Position numbers and translations under genes: made by a program
Notes under the pieces: model-generated
Told to the model about the DNA's origin: nothing
Database searches by the model: none
What the model saw: only the letters and a program-made list of their open reading frames with translations
NCBI RefSeq assembly: GCF_018476525.1
Contig: NZ_JAHCST010000049.1
Coordinates: 1-64,000 of the forward strand
Origin: Acrocarpospora catenulata
Lineage (GTDB): Bacteria; Actinomycetota; Actinomycetes; Streptosporangiales; Streptosporangiaceae
Direction: 5' to 3'
DNA length: 64,000 nucleotides
In this document: in pieces, positions 17,914 to 26,847 of the stretch
Numbering within the stretch: position 1 is the first letter of the stretch
Layout: every line of letters begins with the position of its first letter

Positions 17914-19047
17914 TCAGGCGTGGCCGAGGACCAGGACCGCGGCGGCGTTGCCGTCGAGACCGGCGGCTCCGCCGCCCATGGTCTCCACCACGCCGAGCTT
18001 GGGGGCTCCGAGCTGGCGGGCCCCGGCCTTGCCGGTGAGCTGCCAGACGACTTCGGCCACCTGAGCCACGCCGGTGGCGCCGAGCGCGTGGCCGCGGGCG
18101 AGCAGTCCGCCGCTGAGGTTGACCGGCCGGCGCCCACCGCTGGAGAAGACGCCGTCGTGGAGGAGGTCCAGCGACTCGCCGGGGCGGCAGAGGCCAAGTG
18201 CCTCCAGGCTGAGGACCTCGCCGATGGTGAAGGCGTCGTGCACCTCGAACAGGTCGGCCTCGGCGAGCCGCAGACCCGCCCCGGCCTCGGCTTCCCGCGC
18301 GGCCCGCCGTATGCAGGCGACGCTCCACGGCTCGTCGGGCGCGGCGGGCCATGCTTGGCCGCCCACGTAGACCGAGGCCAGGACCGGCACGTCGGGGCGG
18401 CCGGCCCGGGGCGGGCCGAGCACCGCGGCGGCGGCGCCGTCGCTGAGCGGGCAGCACTGCAGGACGGTGAGCGGGTCAGCGATCATACGCGAACCGAGGA
18501 CTTCCTCCGTGGTCACCGGGTGACGGCGGTGAGCCCGGTCATTGAGGGAGCCCTGCGCGCGGTTCTTCACCGCGACGGCGGCCAGCTCGGCCGGGTCGCG
18601 CCGGTGCACGTGCAGGTAGCGGTGGGCCTGGAGAGCGTAGAGGCCCGGCAGCGGAAGCCCCTGGCCGCCTTCCGCGTCCGACCGTTCCGGCTCGATGGCC
18701 CCGTCGAACCTGGCCGACAGGTGCTCGACGCCGACCGCCAGCACCCGGCCGTACCGGCCCTCCGCGACCGCCTGGGCGGCGCTGTGCACGGCCAGGGTGC
18801 CGCTGGCGCAGGCGGCCTCCACCCGGATGACCGGCCCATGGGAGACCCCGGCGGCGCGGGCCGCCCGGGCGGCCACCCCCGACGGTCCGAAGACGTTTCC
18901 GACCACGACGGCTTCGATCTCGGCGGGCTCCACCCCGGCGGCGGTCAGCGCCTCCGCCGTCGCCTCCGCGACGAGATCCTCCGGGCTCCGCCCGGGAAAC
19001 CTGCCGAACTCCGAGGTGCCGACCCCCCAGACGGCGGCTCCGGTCAT
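17914..19047 (-). CDS. Thiolase-family protein (SCPx/acetyl-CoA acyltransferase-like)
   Basis: 377 residues. Nucleophile C80 lies in RVEAACASGTLAVHSA, the His of EVHDAFTIGE and GHALGATG are present, and the usual C-terminal Cys motif is replaced by VVETMGGGAAG, as in SCP-x-type thiolases. It overlaps the DUF35 gene upstream by ATGA. DUF35 (Zn-ribbon/OB) proteins are the known partners of this thiolase type, for example in side-chain degradation. The last gene of a nine-gene operon, it should release acyl-CoA from the chain activated by the AMP ligase. Confidence 0.87.
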   Translation of the reverse strand: MTGAAVWGVGTSEFGRFPGRSPEDLVAEATAEALTAAGVEPAEIEAVVVGNVFGPSGVAARAARAAGVSHGPVIRVEAACASGTLAVHSAAQAVAEGRYGRVLAVGVEHLSARFDGAIEPERSDAEGGQGLPLPGLYALQAHRYLHVHRRDPAELAAVAVKNRAQGSLNDRAHRRHPVTTEEVLGSRMIADPLTVLQCCPLSDGAAAAVLGPPRAGRPDVPVLASVYVGGQAWPAAPDEPWSVACIRRAAREAEAGAGLRLAEADLFEVHDAFTIGEVLSLEALGLCRPGESLDLLHDGVFSSGGRRPVNLSGGLLARGHALGATGVAQVAEVVWQLTGKAGARQLGAPKLGVVETMGGGAAGLDGNAAAVLVLGHA

Positions 19048-19382
19048 TTGTTCTCCTCAAGGACGGCCAGGCACCAGTGGTCGGCGGACGGGATGAGCAC
19101 GACGGGAGCCCCCACGTCCGCCACGCGGGCCTCCTCCAGGGGGGCCAGGACGCGAGGCCCGTCGTCCAGGTCCACGTAAGCGAAGGCGAAGGGGGGCTGC
19201 CGACCGGCCACCCCGATATGCAGCAGGGTCGATGCCCAGACGGTGCCTCGCGGGCTGAAGACGGTCTCACTGGACGGGCCGCCACAGGCGGGGCAGCGGG
19301 GACACGCAGGGGCGGCAGGGTAGGAGCAGGACGCGCAGCGGCTGCCCGCGACACCGCCGGAGACCAGCAGTGGCGGGCTCAC
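19044..19382 (-). CDS. DUF35 Zn-ribbon/OB-fold protein, thiolase partner
   Basis: 112 residues. Four-cysteine rubredoxin-like zinc ribbon at the N-terminus (CASC at 16-19 and CPRC at 27-30, with a further C33), then an OB-fold beta region (SPRGTVWASTLL ... PFAFAYVDLDDGPRVLAPLE). Proteins of this family form a complex with thiolase or thiolase-like subunits. Start and end both overlap neighbours by ATGA, so it is coupled to ligase and thiolase. Confidence 0.85.
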   Translation of the reverse strand: MSPPLLVSGGVAGSRCASCSYPAAPACPRCPACGGPSSETVFSPRGTVWASTLLHIGVAGRQPPFAFAYVDLDDGPRVLAPLEEARVADVGAPVVLIPSADHWCLAVLEENK

Positions 19383-20872
19383 GAGATCCCCCGGTGATGA
19401 TCTGCCCAGTGCGGGAGCCGCAGCGCGCGTTTGTCGATCTTTCCGTACCGGGTCAGCGGAAGTTCGGCGGCGAACTCGTAGCTCTTGGGCCGCTTGTAGG
19501 AGGCCAGCGCCGCACGGCAGTGCTCGGCCAGTTCGCCGGGCTCGGCGTCGCCCACGATGACGGCGTGAACCGCCTCACCCCAGTCCTCGTGCGGGACGCC
19601 CACCACGGCCGCGGCGGTGACCTGGGGATGGGTGAGCAGCGCCTGCTCGACCTCGATCGAGTAAACGTTCATCCCGCCCGACACGATCATGTCGTTGCGC
19701 CGGTCCACCAGGAACAGGAAGCCCTCCGCGTCCAGGTAGCCGATGTCCCCGGTACGCAACCAGGAACCGTGGAAACGGTCGCCGGACTCGCCGTCCCAGT
19801 AGCCCCGCATGGTGTAGGGGGACCTGACGCAGACCTCCCCTGGCGTCCCTGGCTCCGTCTCGGCGCCGGCGTCGTCGCGGATGGACAGCTCGCACATGAT
19901 GGACGCCCGTCCCGCCGAGCCCATCAGCTCGGGCTCGGTCAACGCCCGCAGATGGTCCTCCTTGTGCAGCACGGCCGCGTAGTTCGGGCACTCCGTCTGC
20001 GCGTAGAGCTGCTGCAGGACGGGCCCGAACCGGCCCAGCGCCTGCCGCAGCCGGGCGGCCGAGATCGGCGCGGCGCCGTACTGGAGGGTACGCAGCGTGG
20101 CCGGGCGCCAGCCGCGCTCCGCCGCCAGATCGAGCAGCCGGTAGATCATGGTTGGCACCGCGAACATCCAGGTCGCTCTGTCGGTGTCGATCCGGTCCAG
20201 CGCCGCGGCCGTGTCGAACCCCGGCTCCACCCTGGCGTAGGCGCCGCGCAGCAGGGCGGCCAGCGTGAACAGCCCGGCGGCGTGCGCCAGCGGGGTGGTC
20301 AGCAGCAGCCGCTCGTCACGCCCGATCCCGCCGTCGAGAAGGTGCGCCCACAGGTTGGTCACGGTGGCCGCCTGGGTGTGCACCACCCCTTTGGGCTGAC
20401 CGGTCGTGCCGCCCGTGAAGTAGATCACCGCCGGGTCGTCCGGGCTGGTCCCCGCCTCCCTCGGCAGGTCCTGCGCGGGCGCCTCCGCGAGCCGCTCGAC
20501 GGCGGTCAGGTCGAGCCCGGCGTATCGGTCGCGCAGCTCCGGGCTGACCACGATCGCCCGCGGCCGGACCCGCGCCACGATGCCGGAGACCTCGTCGGCG
20601 GTCAGCGCGGGGCTGAGCGGAACCTTCACGCCGCCGACGGCCATGGTGGCGAGATCGTAGACGGGGAACGCGGGGTGGTTCCCGGTCAGCAGGACCACTC
20701 GATCCCCGGGACGGACTCCAGCCCCGTCCAGGACGCCGACCGCGCCGGCCACGGTTCGCGACAGCTGGTCATAGGTCCAGGTCCGCGTGCCGAACGCCAA
20801 CGCGGGCCGGTCGCCGTTGCGCAGCAGCGAGCCGCGGAAGACCGGCCACAAGGTCGCGGCGCCGTCTCTCAT
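19379..20872 (-). CDS. AMP-dependent acyl-CoA synthetase/ligase
   Basis: 497 residues with the adenylate-forming signatures: P-loop YFTGGTTGQPKGVVHT, the A5 region LYAQTECPNY, A7/A8 region WLRTGDIGYLDAEGFLFLVD and RRNDMIVSGGMNVYSIEVEQ, and the C-terminal lysine motif LTRYGKIDKRAL. It activates an unidentified carboxylic acid to its CoA thioester. The YGAAPIS and TECP segments resemble medium-chain or aryl ligases. Overlaps the LacI gene upstream and the DUF35 gene downstream by four bases each. Confidence 0.87.
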   Translation of the reverse strand: MRDGAATLWPVFRGSLLRNGDRPALAFGTRTWTYDQLSRTVAGAVGVLDGAGVRPGDRVVLLTGNHPAFPVYDLATMAVGGVKVPLSPALTADEVSGIVARVRPRAIVVSPELRDRYAGLDLTAVERLAEAPAQDLPREAGTSPDDPAVIYFTGGTTGQPKGVVHTQAATVTNLWAHLLDGGIGRDERLLLTTPLAHAAGLFTLAALLRGAYARVEPGFDTAAALDRIDTDRATWMFAVPTMIYRLLDLAAERGWRPATLRTLQYGAAPISAARLRQALGRFGPVLQQLYAQTECPNYAAVLHKEDHLRALTEPELMGSAGRASIMCELSIRDDAGAETEPGTPGEVCVRSPYTMRGYWDGESGDRFHGSWLRTGDIGYLDAEGFLFLVDRRNDMIVSGGMNVYSIEVEQALLTHPQVTAAAVVGVPHEDWGEAVHAVIVGDAEPGELAEHCRAALASYKRPKSYEFAAELPLTRYGKIDKRALRLPHWADHHRGIS

Positions 20873-21906
20873 CGTCTCTCCTTCCGGGGTGGTGCGGTCG
20901 ACGCCCGGCGAACCAGCACCGGTGGCTGCGTCATCACCGTCGGCTCCGGGTCCTGCCCGTCGATCACGGCCAGGAGCTGGTCGAAGGCCGCCGCGCCGAG
21001 CTCGACCATCGGCATCGCGACCGTGGTCAGCGGTGGTGACATGAACCTGGCCAGATCCACGTCGTGCAGCGAGACGATGGACAGCTCGCCGGGGACCGCG
21101 ATCCCCGCCTCACTCGCCGCGCGCAGCAGCCCGACGCCCAGCATCAGCGTGGTCGCGAACACCGCGGTCACCTCGGGATGACGGGCCAGCAACTCGGCGC
21201 CGGCCCGCAGCCCGTCATCGGGGGTCAGGCCGTCCGCGACCACCACGGGCGGGTCCTCTCCACCCACGGCGTCTCCCAGGGCGTCGGCGAAGCCGCGCAC
21301 GCGGCTCCCGTCGGAGTCGAACCGGCCAGGACCGGTCAGCACGCCGACGCGACGGTGTCCTAGCTCGCGCAGGTGCTCGGCCGCCAGCCGGCCGCCGAGA
21401 CCGTAGTCCACGACCGCCCACCGCCGCGATCCCGGGATCTGCCGGTTCACCGCGATCACCGGCAGGTCGCCACCGCACAGCTCGGCGATCCGCGCGTCCT
21501 CCAGGTTGCCGGCGGCCAGCAGGACGCCGTCCACGCCTCGCGCCTGGTGCCCGCGCATGTCCTCGGCGTCGGTGTCGTCCAACTCGCTCAGCATGACGGC
21601 GTAACCCAGGCTCGCCGCCCGGCGGTGCGCCCCCGCCACGATGCGGGAGTAGACCGGGTTGGTGAACTCCGGTAGCAGGAACGCCACCATCAGGCCGCGT
21701 GAGGTGCGCAGTGAGCGGGCCGTCAGGTTCCGCCGGTAACCCAGCTCGCGTACGGCGTCCATGACCCGCCGCCTGGTATCGGGTGCGATGCTCAGTCGCG
21801 GGTCGTCGTTGAGCAGCCGCGACACCAGGCTCACATCCACGCCCGCGCGCGCGGCCACCTGCTTCATGGTCGGCCGTTTCGCGGCAGGGGGCTTGGGCTC
21901 GGCCAC
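20869..21906 (-). CDS. LacI-family transcriptional regulator
   Basis: 345 residues. HTH (MKQVAARAGVDVSLVSRLLN) with hinge (RRNLTARSLRTSRGLMVAFL), followed by a periplasmic-binding-like effector domain. It lies inside the catabolic operon and overlaps the ligase by ATGA, so it is probably autoregulated with it. The 27-bp inverted repeat at 26032-26058, ahead of the first gene of the operon, is a good candidate for its operator. LacI proteins usually sense sugars; here the company is acid catabolism, so the ligand is open. Confidence 0.88.
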   Translation of the reverse strand: MAEPKPPAAKRPTMKQVAARAGVDVSLVSRLLNDDPRLSIAPDTRRRVMDAVRELGYRRNLTARSLRTSRGLMVAFLLPEFTNPVYSRIVAGAHRRAASLGYAVMLSELDDTDAEDMRGHQARGVDGVLLAAGNLEDARIAELCGGDLPVIAVNRQIPGSRRWAVVDYGLGGRLAAEHLRELGHRRVGVLTGPGRFDSDGSRVRGFADALGDAVGGEDPPVVVADGLTPDDGLRAGAELLARHPEVTAVFATTLMLGVGLLRAASEAGIAVPGELSIVSLHDVDLARFMSPPLTTVAMPMVELGAAAFDQLLAVIDGQDPEPTVMTQPPVLVRRASTAPPRKERR

Positions 21907-21909
21907 GGA

Positions 21910-22323
21910 TCAGCTCATCCGCTGGTTGATTTCGACGGCGTTCATGGCGGGGTCCAGGCAGTAGATCTGCTGGTATCCGTTGAGCGCCCAGTTGCCGGGG
22001 TCGGCGAAGTAGATCCCACGCTCCCGCAGCCGGGCCCGTACCGCGTCGAGATCGTCCACCTCTATGGCGACATGCCCGTTCACCAGCGGGTCCATATGGA
22101 AGTTGTTGTCCGCGCAGAAGTGGTGGGTGGGGCGTGCGATGTGCAGTTGGCTGACGCCGTTGTCGAACCACGCGACATTCTGTTCGTCGGTGTGGAAGAC
22201 GCCCCGGTCCCGGTCCTTGAACGTGGGGGAGGACTCGGTCATGCCGAGCACCTGCACGTAGAAGTCAGCAGTCTCGCGTACGAAGCGGGCGGGAATATTG
22301 ACGTGATGGAGCTTCCAGCTCAT
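21910..22323 (-). CDS. VOC-superfamily protein (glyoxalase/dioxygenase fold)
   Basis: 137 residues from ATG 22323, behind GGAAAGGA. Two beta-alpha-beta-beta-beta modules: WKLHHVNIPARFVRETADFY and HVAIEVDDLDAVRARLRERG, ending in the typical YCLDPAMNAVEINQ with a metal-ligand Glu. Family members include dioxygenases, isomerases and fosfomycin-type enzymes. It sits between a cupin and the LacI gene in the same direction, so it probably acts on the same substrate. Confidence 0.82.
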   Translation of the reverse strand: MSWKLHHVNIPARFVRETADFYVQVLGMTESSPTFKDRDRGVFHTDEQNVAWFDNGVSQLHIARPTHHFCADNNFHMDPLVNGHVAIEVDDLDAVRARLRERGIYFADPGNWALNGYQQIYCLDPAMNAVEINQRMS

Positions 22324-22348
22324 TGCGGTCCTTTCCTGGGTGTACCGA

Positions 22349-23182
22349 TTATTCAAAGGTCGGCAGGTGGAGCAGGATGACTTCGGAAACGGGGGCAGCG
22401 CCGGTGACACTCACCTGGTCGGTCTCCTCGGTGCGCACCGCCGACCATGCGCCGAGCGCGCTGCCGTCGCAGTCGACCGCGCCGGTCAGCACGAAACCGA
22501 CGACGGTGCGGCCGGGCTCGCTGATCTGGGCCTGTGCCCCGGCCGGCACCTCCAGCATGGAGATGGTGGTCTGCCGCTCGCCGAAGACGCCGAGGGTCTT
22601 GCGCCGCACCGATCCCGCCGCGCCGACCCAGGCGAACGCGTCGATGTTCATGTAGATGGGCGTGGTGAAACGGCGTTCCGGATAGACCATGGACTGGCCG
22701 GTGACCCGCTCCCAGGACGCCTGGTAGGCGTCGATCCTGGAGTCGCCGTTGGCCGGCTCGAAGAAGCCTCCGGCGAACGTTCCTTCAGTACGCAGCTCGG
22801 CGGTGGCCCGGTCGAGGTGCTCGTAGCTGACATAGCCGCAGTGGCTGGCGCCGTCGAACTGCAGGATGGCCTGGACGGACGGCTGGTTCACCTGCAGCGG
22901 CCCGTACCAGGCCCCCTCGGGGAAGTAGCCGACGGTCCGGGCCCGGATGAGATGCTTCTCCCCGTAGCTGGTCTCCCCTTCCAGGCCGATGCGGATCTGG
23001 TCGAAGTTGTGCCGGTGCCGAGGGCTGAAGAAGTCGCCGCCGCCGAACTGCACGATGTTGAACTCGAAGCTGCGTCCCTGCCCGTCCCGGTTCACCAGCG
23101 GTTTGATCGTGATACCGGGGGTGCGGTGCTCCGAGGCGTTCACCCAGCCGTCGGTCTTGGGATCCTTGGTCGTCACTGCCAT
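22349..23182 (-). CDS. Two-lobed cupin-like protein
   Basis: 277 residues from ATG 23182 with an AGGAGGA site. The N-terminal lobe has SPRHRHNFDQIRIGLEGE and GYFPEGAWYGP; the C-terminal lobe (LEVPAGAQAQISEPGRTVVG) looks like a second, metal-free cupin. It resembles bicupin enzymes but no named family is recognised. It follows the ABC importer genes directly, so it may act first on the imported compound. Confidence 0.72.
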   Translation of the reverse strand: MAVTTKDPKTDGWVNASEHRTPGITIKPLVNRDGQGRSFEFNIVQFGGGDFFSPRHRHNFDQIRIGLEGETSYGEKHLIRARTVGYFPEGAWYGPLQVNQPSVQAILQFDGASHCGYVSYEHLDRATAELRTEGTFAGGFFEPANGDSRIDAYQASWERVTGQSMVYPERRFTTPIYMNIDAFAWVGAAGSVRRKTLGVFGERQTTISMLEVPAGAQAQISEPGRTVVGFVLTGAVDCDGSALGAWSAVRTEETDQVSVTGAAPVSEVILLHLPTFE

Positions 23183-23210
23183 TGGTTCCTCCTAGCTTTC
23201 GTTCTTCAGG

Positions 23211-23966
23211 TCATCGCAGTAGGTCACGCAGCTCGTGTTCCAGCGCGTGCACCCGGGGGTCGACGGCCAGTTCCTCCAGGTCGCGGGGGCGGGCGAACGG
23301 GACCCGTACCTCACGGATGACCCGGCCGCCGGCCAGCAGCACCACCCGGTCGCCCAGCAGCAGGGCTTCGCGGAGGTCATGGGTGACCAGGACCACGGTG
23401 GCGCCCGTGCCGGCCCACGTCTCCAGGAAGCCGCTCTGCGCCTCCTGCCTGGTCTGCGCGTCCAGCGCGGAGAACGGCTCGTCCATGAGCAGCAGCTTCG
23501 GCTCGCGGGCCCAGGTACGGGCCAGGGCGACCCGTTGACGCATGCCCTGGGAGAGCTGCCAGGGCAGCCGTCCCGCCGCGTGCTCCAGGCCGACCTTGCG
23601 CAGCATCCGCTCGGAGACCTCGTGCCGCTCCTGTTTGGAACGCCCGAGGATCTCCAGCCCGAGTTCCACGTTGCGGCGCGCGGTCCGCCAGGGCATCAGC
23701 GCGTCCCGCGCGAACATGTAGCCCAGGTCGGCCCTGGCCGCCACCGGCGGCCGGTCGAGCACCCGCACCTCGCCCTCGTCGGGCGGCAGCAGGCCGGCCA
23801 GCATGTTGAGAATCGTCGTTTTGCCTGATCCGCTACGTCCCACCAGGACGACGAACTCGCCAGGCGCGCAGGACAGCGAGACGTTCGTCACGGCCGGCTG
23901 AGCGGTGCCGGGGAAGCGGACGGTCACCCTGTCCAGCCGTACAGCTGCCATCTGGCCTTCTCTCAT
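23211..23966 (-). CDS. ABC transporter ATP-binding protein (SsuB/TauB type)
   Basis: 251 residues. Walker A GRSGSGKT, Q-loop region MFARDALMPWRTARRN, signature LSQGMRQRVALARTW, Walker B LLLMDEPFSALD and the H-loop VLVTHDLREAL are all intact. The MPWRT motif is typical of nitrate/sulfonate/taurine importers. ATG 23966 overlaps the permease stop by ATGA. With permease and binding protein it forms an importer for a small acid or sulfonate-like compound. Confidence 0.9.
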   Translation of the reverse strand: MREGQMAAVRLDRVTVRFPGTAQPAVTNVSLSCAPGEFVVLVGRSGSGKTTILNMLAGLLPPDEGEVRVLDRPPVAARADLGYMFARDALMPWRTARRNVELGLEILGRSKQERHEVSERMLRKVGLEHAAGRLPWQLSQGMRQRVALARTWAREPKLLLMDEPFSALDAQTRQEAQSGFLETWAGTGATVVLVTHDLREALLLGDRVVLLAGGRVIREVRVPFARPRDLEELAVDPRVHALEHELRDLLR

Positions 23967-24796
23967 CGCGGTTTCCACCACAGCAGCCGCCGTTCGATCA
24001 GTCCGGCGATCGAGTTGAGCAGCGTGGCGGCAATGATCAGCACGGCGATCACGGCGTACACCCGATCGAGCTCGAAGTTTCCGGAGAAGGTCGCCACCAG
24101 CTGGCCCAAGCCGTCCTTGGCGGCGATCATCTCCGAGGTCACCACGCCCAGCAGGCTGTAGATGAGGCCCAGCCGCAGCCCCGCGAAGATCGACGGGACC
24201 GCCACGGGGAACAACAGCTTGCGGAAGATCTGTGACTTTCTCGCGCCCATCACCTCCATCAGCCGGATGACGTCGGGGTCGGCGGCGTGCACTCCGGCCC
24301 GCGAGTTGAGAATCACCACGAAGACCACGACGGAGAAGGCCAGCGCGACCTTGGCGGTGGTGGTGATCCCGAAGGCGACGATGAAGACCGGGGCGAACGC
24401 GATCCGCGGGGCGCTGTTGAGGGCGCTGAGGTACGGGTCGACTATCCGCTCAACCCGGGGTGACAGGGCCAGGCCGAGGCCGATCAGGACGCCGGTGACC
24501 GCGCCCAGCGTGAGCGCGATGAGCGTCGCCTGCAGCGTGGCCCACAGGTTGGGCCACAACTGGCCGGCGCTCACCAGGTCCACGGCCGCCTGCCAGACCT
24601 CGCCGGGGCTACGCAGGACGATCGGGCGGACCAGCTTCAGCCAGTGCGCGACCTGCCACAGGCCGAGGAACGCGAGGAACAGCAGCACCTGCCAGAGCAG
24701 GGTGACCGCGCGACCGCGCCGGTCCCTCGCCGGCCCGGCCTGGGTGACCTCGGCGGGCTCGACGGCCTCGACGGCTGAGCCGACGACGGACGTCAT
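23963..24796 (-). CDS. ABC transporter permease (SsuC/TauC type)
   Basis: 277 residues from ATG 24796, which overlaps the binding-protein stop. Six membrane segments, first LLWQVLLFLAFLGLWQVAHW. The EAA loop region is MEVMGARKSQIFRKLLFPVA. Sequence type matches nitrate/sulfonate/taurine permeases. A cytoplasmic Glu/Ala-rich N-tail of about 35 residues precedes the first helix. Confidence 0.9.
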   Translation of the reverse strand: MTSVVGSAVEAVEPAEVTQAGPARDRRGRAVTLLWQVLLFLAFLGLWQVAHWLKLVRPIVLRSPGEVWQAAVDLVSAGQLWPNLWATLQATLIALTLGAVTGVLIGLGLALSPRVERIVDPYLSALNSAPRIAFAPVFIVAFGITTTAKVALAFSVVVFVVILNSRAGVHAADPDVIRLMEVMGARKSQIFRKLLFPVAVPSIFAGLRLGLIYSLLGVVTSEMIAAKDGLGQLVATFSGNFELDRVYAVIAVLIIAATLLNSIAGLIERRLLWWKPR

Positions 24797-25830
24797 GCCC
24801 GCGGGTCCTTGGCGGCGCACGGCGCGTAGACCCAGGTCGCGTAGTCAGGGACGGTTTGCTGGTCCGGCGGGTTGAACTTGGACTGCGCCGCCCACAGTTC
24901 GGGGGTGAGCGTGGGGTGCTGCCGCCACACGTCGCCGTACCGGGTCCACATCCCCTTGGCCGCGTCCTGGCTCATGTCGAGGTACTTGGCGAGGATTGTG
25001 GAGAGGGCGTCGAGGTTCTTGGGGTCCAGCGCCCAGTCGCGGGCGTCGTAGTAGGCCCGGCAGTAGTTCAGCACCGTGTCGGGATGCTTGTCGAGATAGT
25101 CGCAGGTGGTGACGGTGTGCGAGACGATGACGTCCCTGAGCGGGCTGCTTTCCGGGTGGCCGACCAGGTCGACCACGGTCTGGTAGGACCCCGCCGGGAA
25201 GTTCGTCGAGTCGGGCGGGAACGCGGCCAGCGCGTCGACCGAGCCCTTCTCCAGCGCGGCCACCGCCGTGCTGCCGACCCCGATGGCCACGAAGGTCACG
25301 TCCTTGGTGACGTCCAGCCCCGCGGCGGCGAGCACGGTGCGGGTGTTGCGGTCGGTCGCGCTTCCCAGGTTCGGTACGCCGATCTTCTTGCCCTTCAGGT
25401 CGGCCAGGCCGCCGGGGAAGGCGTCGGACTTCTTGCTCGGCAGCGCGAGGTCGGGGCGGGCGATCACGTTGACCGTGTTCGAGTGGCCGGACGTGAGGTA
25501 CTTGAAGCACTCGCCCTGCGAGGCCGCCTGCACGGTGTTGCTCTGCGGGCCGTACAGGATGTCCACACCGCCGTTCAGCGCGGTGGCCACCGCGGCCTGT
25601 CCGGACGCGCTGGGCATGAGGGTGACCGAGAGTCCTCGGCCGGAGAAGAATCCCTGCTCCTGGGCGACCCAGTCCATCAGGCTCAGGATCGCTGACTTCT
25701 GGTATGCGACCCTGAGGGTCTGTTTGCCGTCCGCGGTGGTCCCGCTGTCGTCGGTGCCGCCGCCACATGCCGTGGCCAGCGCGATGACAGCGAGCGCCGC
25801 GGCGCTCAGGCGCACTTGTCCGAATATCAC
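24793..25830 (-). CDS. ABC substrate-binding lipoprotein (NMT1/SsuA-like)
   Basis: 345 residues with a lipoprotein signal (ALAVIALATACGGG, Cys at the lipobox). The mature protein is a type 2 periplasmic-binding fold of the NMT1/THI5 group (TLRVAYQKSAILSLMDWVAQ, LKGKKIGVPNLGSATDRNT). This group binds sulfonates, nitrate, taurine, thiamine precursors or aromatic acids. First gene of the nine-gene operon down to the thiolase, whose content suggests an acid that is taken up, activated with CoA and thiolysed. Confidence 0.88.
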   Translation of the reverse strand: MIFGQVRLSAAALAVIALATACGGGTDDSGTTADGKQTLRVAYQKSAILSLMDWVAQEQGFFSGRGLSVTLMPSASGQAAVATALNGGVDILYGPQSNTVQAASQGECFKYLTSGHSNTVNVIARPDLALPSKKSDAFPGGLADLKGKKIGVPNLGSATDRNTRTVLAAAGLDVTKDVTFVAIGVGSTAVAALEKGSVDALAAFPPDSTNFPAGSYQTVVDLVGHPESSPLRDVIVSHTVTTCDYLDKHPDTVLNYCRAYYDARDWALDPKNLDALSTILAKYLDMSQDAAKGMWTRYGDVWRQHPTLTPELWAAQSKFNPPDQQTVPDYATWVYAPCAAKDPRA

Positions 25831-26280
25831 AGTTCCGCCTCCACGTTCGAGTGATCGGCCCCCGATCTCGTCACACTGAGTCGATACCGAGCCGCCTGGT
25901 ATAGAGCCGGCGGCACATCACGCAACCCGCCACAGCCTGGACCGTTTCCGCAGTTGGCACGGTGGTTTCGGGCGGGTTACGCCATGCTCACCTTGAGCTG
26001 ATCAGAAGTGAAGCATGCGCTTAAAGAGGAAGTCAATCGTTTGACCCAAACGATTGACCTGGCGATGTGATCTCACGGAGCGTTACCGATATTGGACACA
26101 AGTAGCACCGTCATGCGTGCTCGCAGGCTCGATCACCAGCCGCCGGCCACCTTCATCGCCCCACCCAGGCATGGCATGGGCGCGGCTCAGAGCGTCGTGC
26201 GGATGCGCTCCCCGCGAGCCGACGATCTCCAGCAGGCCGCCCCGCTGGTGCGCCTGGTCGGCCGACAAGGACTAGCTTGG
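25831..26280. promoter_or_regulatory. Divergent regulatory region with 27-bp inverted repeat
   Basis: 450 bases between the importer operon and the methyltransferase gene hold no supported gene. Positions 26032-26058 form a perfect inverted repeat: 11-base arms GTCAATCGTTT and AAACGATTGAC around GACCC. Each arm contains CAATCGTTTG, similar to a LacI half-site or full site. AAGC-ATGC-GCTT, another small inverted repeat, lies at about 26012-26023. Likely operator of the LacI gene in the operon. Confidence 0.55.
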
Positions 26281-26808
26281 GTGACGAACGTGCCGAATGG
26301 GGTTAACGGGGACGGGCATATGACCACTCGAAACGACTGGACTGTCGACGCTTGTGCCATCGCTCCGGAGGATCATGTCCTGGAGATCGGCTGCGGCCGA
26401 GGGGTTGCCGTTGAGTTGGTCTGTGCCAAGCTGACCACGGGCAAGGTCGTGGCCATTGACCGGTCGGCGAAGATGATCGCTCTGGCCGAGCAGCGGAACC
26501 GGGATGCCGTGGCTTCGGGGAAGGCGAGCTTCCGTACGGGGGAGTTCCAGGATGCCGAATTCGACGGCGAACGCTATGACAAGATTTTCGCCGTGAACGT
26601 GAACGTGTTCTGGGTGCGGAATCCGGTCACGGAAATGAGTGTGATCCGCTCGCTGTTGAACCCCGGGGGTGTGTTCTTCCTGGGCTATGAACCGCCCGCG
26701 GGTCGCGTCGCGGAGATAACCGAACGGCTTCTCAAGAACATGGCCGATTTCAAGGTTTCCGTCGTGGCGGGAGCTCCCCATCTGGTCGGTCTCAAGATCT
26801 CCATCTGA
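26281..26808 (+). CDS. Class I SAM-dependent methyltransferase-like protein
   Basis: Start could be GTG 26281 (175 aa) or ATG 26320 (162 aa); both are in frame and neither has a strong ribosome site. RNDWTVDACAIAPEDHVLEI leads into the SAM motif LEIGCGRGVAVELV, then VVAIDRSAKMIALAEQRNRD and YDKIFAVNVNVFW. The protein is short for a complete class I methyltransferase but ends in plausible beta-strands (PHLVGLKISI). Target unknown; it is divergent from the importer operon. Confidence 0.78.
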   Translation: MTNVPNGVNGDGHMTTRNDWTVDACAIAPEDHVLEIGCGRGVAVELVCAKLTTGKVVAIDRSAKMIALAEQRNRDAVASGKASFRTGEFQDAEFDGERYDKIFAVNVNVFWVRNPVTEMSVIRSLLNPGGVFFLGYEPPAGRVAEITERLLKNMADFKVSVVAGAPHLVGLKISI

Positions 26809-26847
26809 TCGACTGCTGGTCGCGGCCCCCTACGTACACTGACGGGC

